From NCBI GenBank assembly GCA_930367215.1, contig OV884056.1, positions 255,839,127 to 255,903,126 on the forward strand: 64,000 nt of DNA, read 5' to 3'. Position numbers and translations under genes: made by a program. The notes beneath the pieces were generated by a model that did not search any database, was not told where the DNA came from, and worked only from the letters and a program-made list of their open reading frames with translations. The DNA is from Pollenia angustigena. Lineage: Eukaryota > Arthropoda > Insecta > Diptera > Polleniidae. Shown piece after piece: positions 57,605-64,000 of this stretch. Positions within the stretch are counted from its first letter, which is position 1; every line of letters begins with the position of its first letter.

Positions 57605-58634
57605 TGGCATCAATAAAACACTTACAAGAAAGAAATATTAATATAACGAAATATTAACAATTATATTGGGAACAGTTCAAAACGTAAAAATAAATTTTTC
57701 GATATACAAAAATTATTGGAAATTAAACAAAGTTAAGTGTTTACATCTCGAAATGACAACCATTCTAAGCAAAACACTAATAATTCAAAACAAATAGGCT
57801 CGAACTGTCAAAATCCGAAGGCGTTTTGACACCAGCTGTAGTTAATTCGCCTTGCTACTGCTTGTTCAATGATTTCAAACTTTTAAAATTAAAAGAAAAA
57901 CAGTCGGTTTTAAAAATATTTTCCATATAAATTTCTATTAGAACGCTAAGGTTCAAAGTCACTGAAGATAGTTTATACTGAACCTTTTAATTTCTTCTTG
58001 TACTGAGGACATATTTTAAAGTTCCAGTTCTAAACAATAACATTTGTTCGACAAATTTTATTATTTATAGCTTTGAAAAGTGTAGAAAATAGCGCCGTGC
58101 CAAATAGCTAGTACATTTTTTCACTGTTATTTTACCGTTATTGTTTTTAAAAAAGTTGTAGCTTTTCTTAAAATCCGTAATTTGTTTATGAATATTCAAC
58201 AATTATCCAGTTTTAAAACAATCCACAACCATTTATTCAATTTAACCGCATTTAATAGAACACTTCCCAGAACTGATAAATCCGATTTTTAAAATAACCA
58301 ACGATTTTCGTTCATTCTGTTAAAAAATACCAACACTTTTTTACAAAAGCTTTTCAAGTTTTTTCATTTCCTTTCATTTTTTTCTGCCTTTTTAAATAAA
58401 CCAGTTTCTTTATTTCCTTTTCATATTCCAATTCGTTGATCAGTTTGTTTGCAACTTTTCGGTTTTGACTACGTTCTTGTGTATTGTCTCTATTAAATTG
58501 TTAATTAAAAATAGTAAAAATGGTTAAGTTTTAATAAATTTATGTAGAGCAGTGTTCATTTTATTAAAGTGTTAAATTTTTTTTTGCAAAAATGTCTAAT
58601 TTTTAACGCTTTTTATGTTATTTTCCAACAATTT
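57605..58634. other. intergenic stretch without recognised feature
   Basis: AT-rich. No frame or terminal repeat could be supported. Confidence 0.35.
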
Positions 58635-59150
58635 GTTTTTTTTAACCGATTTAGCGATCTCAAATTAAGTTTAGGGTGTGTTTAAAATTTTGCAATTGTT
58701 TGCGAATTTTAGCCGTGTTCGCGATAAAAGCAATTTGTTTCTATAAGTTTTCGATTCTTTATAGCTTTGACGATTTATAATGAATAAAAGAATTTTGCTA
58801 TCATACCGCTGATAGCAAATTTTTGCGAATTTCCACCAATTTAGAAATTTTTACCGAATTTTTGCCATTCCTTATTGTTTGAGGGACTTTCAATCAATTT
58901 TATGACTCGTTTGAAATATAAAATTTTTTTCGCGAATTTTCGCCATTTTTGCAATATTTTTTTTTGTTATTTTTTTACCCATTTAGCGATTTCAAATAAA
59001 ATTGTGGGCTTGTTTACAAGCTTGCAATTTTTCGCGAATTTAGCCATTTTCGCGATAGAAGCGATTTTTTCCTGTGATTCTTTACAGCTGTTACGATTTT
59101 AAATAAATATTACACTCTGCTTTCATGCCGCTGTTAGCAAATTAGCGATC
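58635..59150. repeat. diverged tandem duplication, ~340-bp period
   Basis: TTTAACCGATTTAGCGATCT (58640), GCAATTGTTTGCGAATTTTA, TTCGCGATAAAAGC and GCCGTTTTCG-like text recur about 340 bp later (CCATTTAGCGATTTCAAAT, TTTTTCGCGAATTTAGCC, TCGCGATAGAAGC). Unidentified repeat. Confidence 0.6.
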
Positions 59151-59159
59151 TTTAATTCA

Positions 59160-59800
59160 ACTAAAAAAAAAACAAAACTGAAATCACAACAGAAGTCTCA
59201 AAAGCAAATATCATTTTTTTAGTGTCGTCGAATTTTCTTATTTTTAAAGGATTTGTTGCAAATAAAATAGTTTATTGCATAAACAATTAATAAACAACAC
59301 ATTGAATATTTTATTTAAGTAATTTATTATGACGGCCATCTTTCAATAGTCGCAAAAATAACAAAGTGATTTCAAAAAGTTGTTTACGTAGCTGAACGTT
59401 TTGAAATCACAAAATAATATGCCCAGAACACCTTTCTTGTGATTTCAAACCGAAAATTCTGGTAGTGCATAGAAAATATTGAAGGTATAAGACTATTAAA
59501 GTATAAAAGCTTTTAAAATTGTAAATTGACTTAGAATACACATTCGATTTAATATAAAAAAATTTATATAATAAATGTTACTCACCATGAGAAATAAATT
59601 TCCAGATTCTATTTGTTGAATTTTAACAAATTTAATAATTTTTTTTTGTAACTCTTTTATTTATTTTCAGTTGTTAACATGCATATTTATTAGCTCTAAA
59701 TTTTGCATTATACGTATTTATCATGCCGTTTCTAAGACGTAAATGATGGGCTCATCAGTTTTCAAACGTTTTGTAGCAGTTGAGATCAACATCTACGTCT
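59160..59800. other. intergenic stretch without recognised feature
   Basis: AT-rich; nothing supported. Confidence 0.3.
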
Positions 59801-59805
59801 TATAA

Positions 59806-59970
59806 GGCCGATTTCAGACTCGGCAAGTTAGTTGTGCAAGTTACTTGCCGAGAACAACAATGCCTGTACAATTTTTTTTTTTCCTTACCCCGACCTTACC
59901 GCTGATATCTATAAACCAAGAGTTGCGCAAGAGACTTGCGCAAGTAACTTGCCGAGTGTGAAACGTGCCC
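59806..59970. repeat. 165-bp foldback MITE
   Basis: The left end GGCCGATTTCAGACTCGGCA plus AGTTA and ACTTGCCGAG-type words is matched by the inverted right end GGGCACGTTTCACACTCGGC plus AAGTTACTTGCGCAAG. No TSD was resolved. Confidence 0.6.
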
Positions 59971-59974
59971 ATTT

Positions 59975-60490
59975 TAAACTTCTTGGATGGTAAAAAACTA
60001 CCCTAGAAAACATAGCTTTCTATAATTTCTCCCATCATTTTCTTAATACAACCGTGAAAAATATGATGATTCGCTTATTCATTTCTTGTAGGGTACTTGT
60101 GGAAAAAACTAACAAAAAAGTGATTCAAAGTGTCAAAATTTTTTTCGCATTTATCAGATGCTATTTAAGAAATATATCGAAGCCTCTACCGTTTGTTGTT
60201 ACTGCTCGTTAGTATTTTGGAGCTTAGTCTCTTGTTCCCAAACTTCCGCTAAGTTTGCCCCAAAGACATGCCCTGACTGCCCACCCACACACGTTGCCAA
60301 AACCGGTTAATTTTTCTGCGATACGCTTTCAAGTAGCTTCAGTGCTGGCTTTTGTTTCCTCAAAGGACCGAACACTGCGAACAATGTAACTAATTGAGAT
60401 CTACAATTAAAGAAAAAAATTAAAACAAAAACTTAAAAATACAAACATTTCATAAAAAATATACTTACTTATTAGTTTTGTGCCAACTTT
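59975..60490. other. intergenic stretch without recognised feature
   Basis: A GC-richer section at 60,180-60,370 could be old coding sequence of a transposon, but no motif was recognised on either strand. Confidence 0.3.
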
Positions 60491-60496
60491 ACTATA

Positions 60497-60724
60497 AACA
60501 AGTAAGAGTGCTATATTCGGCTGTGCCGAATCTTATATACCCTTCACCATTGTGCGAGCAGAATACAGAGCAACTAGACAAAAACTAAATAAAACTGGTA
60601 AATATTTATTTTTTAAATAAGAGACAACCGGTTTTGAACTTCGCTTTTCATAAGGGCCCAGAATATATATACTTTATAGGGTGTAGGATCAATATTGTAA
60701 AAATTACGGTGAAGGGTATAAAAA
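60497..60724 (+). mobile_element. Helitron-like family H3, copy 2
   Basis: AACAAGTAAGAGTGCTATAT, hairpin ATTCGGCTGTGCCGAAT, ATATACCCTTCACCATTGTG ... GGTGAAGGGTATAAAAAG. Inverse of the 51372-51633 part. Confidence 0.65.
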
Positions 60725-60861
60725 GAGTAATTTTCGGGAATTCAGGGGTCTAATCACCGCATTCGATACTATCGTATCGAATAAACTATTGATTTTTTTT
60801 GCATACGATAGACACTGGCGTATCGAATGAAAACTTGATAAATGTAATGTCGAGTTACTCG

Positions 60862-62887
60862 ATGAACACCATAGCTAAAGTGTTAATGGCTGTTATCACG
60901 GAAGGGTCTATCAGCACAACATTCTCTCCGAGTACCAGGCCGGTTTTAGAAGAGAATATTCCACTGTTGACAATATTTATAATTTAACGACCATTGTGCA
61001 CCTGAAGTTTAAGGAGGGGAAAAAAGTTTACGCGTTCTTTGTTGACTTCAAAGCGGCTTTTGACAAAGTCGTTAGAAAATCCCTAATATATAAGTTGCAT
61101 GCTATGGGAGTATCAACGAAAATGGTACGTTTTATTGAAAGCGTATACAATGAAACATATTTAACAGTGTGGAATGGGCAAGAACTATCAGAAAAATATG
61201 AAACTGCTTCAGGAGTTAAACAAGGGTGCATATTATCCCCTTTACTTTTTTCATTATATATAAATGATCTCCATGATTTTCTTGAAGGTGGTTTACAAGT
61301 TGGTAATTTAAATATCAGACTGTTGTTATACGCCGATGATATTGTGTTGATATCAGATGATGTAAATGTGCTACAAAAAATTATAAAAAAAACTTGAAAC
61401 TTATTGCAACTACTGGAACTTGGAAGTAAATTTGGCAAAGTCTAAAATAATGGTATTTCGAAATGGCGGACTGTTGGCACATCATGAAAAATGGGTGTTC
61501 AATGGGGAGGAAATTGAAATAGTCAACGAATACTGTTATCTTGGCATGATCCTAACTCCGAAATGTATATTTACGAAACACGTATCAAAGAGATTTAGTT
61601 CTGCAATATATCGTTTCAAGCTAAAACCCACCTGTATAATGCGGTTTGCCGTTCCATACAATCGTATGGAGCTCAAATATGGGTTCATTCACATTTCGAC
61701 GAGGTTGATTGCTTACAAAGATACTTTGTGAAACGTGTTATTAATTTACCGAAATTCACACCGAATTATACACTTTTTTCAGAATCAGGTATGGAAGATG
61801 GCCACTTATTTACCCTTGAGTTGAATATGCGTTACATTGCTCGAACCCTCTTTCAGTATACTAACGGTCGGCTCCCAAATTTTTTAAGTTTAGTAGCTCT
61901 TACACATAACATATCGTGGGCGAACAGTTTAAATACATTGGGCCTAGAGTACAATGTCCGATTATCACCAAATATAACACAACAGGAGTGGAACCAAAAC
62001 CAAACACTTATTTTAAATTCGTTAAGATTAAAAAACCATTTAAATCATCTACGATTACGGAATCTTTTTATAATAAAACAAATCCATTTAGTTCTGCAAT
62101 ATATCGTTTCAAGCTAAAACCCACCTGTATAATGCTCTGCCGTTCCATACAATCGTATGGAGCTCAAATATGGGGTCATTCACATTTCGACGAGGTTGAT
62201 TGCTTACAAAGATACTTTGTGAAACGTGTTATTAATTTACCGAAATTCACACCGAATTATACACTTTTTTCAGAATCAGGTATGGAAGATGGCCACTTAT
62301 TTACCCTTGAGTTGCATATGCGTTACATTGCTCGAACCCTCTTTCAGTATACTAACGGTCGGCTCCCAAATTTTTTAAGTTTAGTAGCTCTTACACATAA
62401 CATATCGTGGGCGAACAGTTTAAATACATTGGGCCTAGAGTACAATGTCCGATTATCACCAAATATAACACAACAGGAGTGGAACCAAAACCAAACACTT
62501 ATTTTAAATTCGTTAAGATTAAAAAACCATTTAAATCATCTACGATTACGGAATCTTTTTATAATAAAACAAATCCAACGGTAGGACACTTATGGATATT
62601 TCAATGGTAATCATACCCAAACTTACATAATGTGGATCTTCAAAGCTCGCTGCGATTTGATAGAACTGAATGGGTCTCGGCATTCGAGAAGAACTAACAA
62701 AATTTGCTCTTTGTGCAATTCAAAAGAAGTTGAAAACATCCAACATTTCATTGGAAGATGCCCAATTTTAAATTACTTTAGATTAAAATGGTTTAATAAG
62801 ATAACTCTATCTGATGAGGAAATAATTAGAAATTTAAATGGGGAAAATAATTGGCAGAATTTAGTACAATACATTATCAGTGCTTAA
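60862..62887 (+). pseudogene. non-LTR retrotransposon reverse transcriptase and C-terminal domain
   Basis: In order: MNTIAKVLM (60862, RT motif 2 region), after a frame change EYQAGFRREYSTVDNIYNL, then VYAFFVDFKAAFDKV (first catalytic Asp, near 61040), SGVKQGCILSPLLFSLYIND, and YADD at 61329-61340 (catalytic pair). After a frameshift in an A8 run near 61385 comes LEVNLAKSKIMVF and NEYCYLGMILT (thumb start). Next is SYGAQIWGH...RYFVKRVINLPKFTPNYTLF and a Cys region CSLCNSKEVENIQHFIGRCP near 62,710. No endonuclease or gag-like ORF1 is present. The block 61594-62086 is directly duplicated at 62087-62577; the second copy reads better. The LINE clade is not assigned. Non-functional as it stands. 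Confidence 0.8.
61594..62577 (+). repeat. direct ~492-bp duplication inside the RT gene
   Basis: Copy 1 (61594-62086) and copy 2 (62087-62577) both begin TTTAGTTCTGCAATATATCG and end AAAACAAATCCA. They differ at ATGCGGTTTGCCG / ATGCTCTGCCG (2-bp length difference), GGGTTCATTC / GGGGTCATTC and TTGAATATG / TTGCATATG. Confidence 0.92.
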
Positions 62888-63060
62888 GCTTATCGTAAAA
62901 CACTAATATTTGAATATAATGATTAAAAATCAATCAATGAAACTCTTTTTTCCGGCTAACGACATAGTCACAGCCGTATATTCTTTAAGATATTTTTATA
63001 AAGTTTTTAAAAAAAAACAAAGATGAATTTTGCTCGATATCGTATGCGGTGATTAGACCC

Positions 63061-64000
63061 CAGTATTTCGGTTATAACTCATACAAATTTCCGACATTTT
63101 GGTATATAAGTCATATACATAGTATATATGGCAGCCCTACAATTTAGGTTTTTATAAAAATTTTAATGTTTTTTAGCCCATTTTTTGAGTATTTTGCTCA
63201 TAAATTACCCATTGTCTAACCGATTTGATAGTTTTATATACCGACGTGTTAAGGAAGAATTTTACCATTTACTTAAGTTATATTTATATATAAACATTTA
63301 TATAAACTTGTAAATATATATTTTAACAAAGTTAATTATAAAAAGAGTAATTTTTGGGGATTCAGTATTTCGGTTATAACGCAGCCATTTTTTAACCGAT
63401 TTGGCAGATTTATATACGTGTTTAAGAAGAAATTTACCATTTACTTTAACTATAAAGCTTGGACTCGGGGAGATCTATGGTTCCCGAAAGTGGGTATTTT
63501 AAAAAAAAAAAATTTAATTTTGGTCATAACTTTTTTGTATCTGAACCGATTTTCCCGAGTTTTTTATAAAATATGTTCTACTAAAAATTTCCGATATTTT
63601 GATATATAAGTCATATCCATAAGACATATGGCAGCCCTAAAATTTAGGTTTTTACACAATTTTTAATTTTTTTTGTACGGGAGGTACCACGCCCACTTCT
63701 CCAATTTGGAAACTTTGGCTCTTGCCGTTCTCAAGATATACAGAAATAAAAAAAATACAACAACAACAAGGGATTTTTGGAAAAATTTAGAGGTAGTCGT
63801 GGTTTTTTGCTCATATCTCCGTCATTTTTGGACCGATCTGGCTGAATTTCAATAGCAAACTTAAACGGAGTATATGTGACGTAAATATACATCAACCTAG
63901 TCCACATCATTTCTGGGGTTTTCGAAAAACCCAACATACACACGGACAGACGGACAACCGGATTTGAACTTCGCTTTTCATAAGGACCCAGAATATATAT
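63061..64000 (+). repeat. tandem ~300-bp dispersed repeat and H3-type tail at window end
   Basis: CAGTATTTCGGTTATAAC occurs at 63061 and 63363. AAATTTCCGACATTTTGGTA plus GGCAGCCCTACAATTTAGG (from 63087) recurs as AAATTTCCGATATTTTGATA plus GGCAGCCCTAAAATTTAGG (from 63589). From 63690, ACTTTGGCTCTTGCCGTTCT and, near the end, GGACAGACGGACAACCGG then GAACTTCGCTTTTCATAAGG match family H3 (51170-51633). The repeat continues past the window. Confidence 0.65.

Larger units (their letters stand above)
60746..63060 (+). mobile_element. TIR-bounded element carrying a non-LTR reverse transcriptase
   Basis: The left end GGGTCTAATCACCGCAT with TCGATA and the right end inverted GGGTCTAATCACCGCAT with ACGATA give 23-bp TIRs with one mismatch. 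CAG at 60743-60745 and 63061-63063 is a 3-bp TSD. A paralogous empty site at 63355-63380 reads GGGGATTCAGTATTTCGG, exactly the two flanks joined with one CAG. A subterminal hairpin ATTCGATAC-TATC-GTATCGAAT lies at 60762-60783. Inside is a decayed LINE RT (60862-62887) without an endonuclease. TIRs with a 3-bp duplication point to a cut-and-paste element (PIF/Harbinger-like or other), so this is either a chimera or a LINE fragment captured by a MITE. Confidence 0.75.

Noticed and set aside
61028..61438. 136-codon minus-strand frame
   Set aside because: Antisense shadow of the reverse-transcriptase domain.

Overview
The window looks like nuclear DNA of a higher (probably calyptrate) fly. It is AT-rich and intron-dominated, full of DNA transposons, MITEs and small rolling-circle-like repeats. 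The only host gene I can support is a beta-tubulin. Nothing is bacterial, viral or organellar, and there is no operon or CRISPR array. Transposon names rest on protein motifs, terminal inverted repeats (TIRs) and target-site duplications (TSDs) read by eye; no database was available.

Host gene. Three plus-strand exons (8597-8861, 31389-31711, 34774-34863) encode the last ~225 residues of a beta-tubulin: most of the second half of the core plus a long, unusual acidic tail. They are separated by a 22.5-kb intron and a 3.1-kb intron. Earlier exons lie before base 1, so 1-8596 is probably intron too. Poly(A) signals follow at about 35.2-35.4 kb.

1-8.6 kb: a mariner remnant cut by a tRNA-derived SINE, an internally deleted mariner with intact TIRs, a deleted Tc1-like element and several MITEs. 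8.9-31.4 kb (large intron): a mariner 3' end, Helitron/Helentron-like repeats with internal ~150-bp tandem repeats, hAT-type MITEs, a 1.48-kb foldback element, a PIF-like and a pogo-like MITE, nested MITEs with clean TSDs, and two fragments of one LINE family. 31.7-34.8 kb (second intron): two further inverted-repeat elements.

35.4-64 kb (downstream of the gene): an hAT transposase remnant split by a 2.3-kb inverted array of four ~562-bp SINE-like units; three hAT elements with perfect or 7/8 TSDs; a 1.4-kb repeat with a 153/306-bp tandem array; a rearranged foldback region; a LINE 3' end with a 10-bp TSD; and at 60746-63060 a TIR-bounded element with a 3-bp CAG duplication whose cargo is a non-LTR reverse transcriptase.

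The two most unusual structures are that TIR-bounded reverse-transcriptase element and the inverted SINE-like array inserted as one block into the hAT transposase frame. In both, the insertion points can be read from the sequence itself: a paralogous empty site for the first, a restored reading frame for the second.
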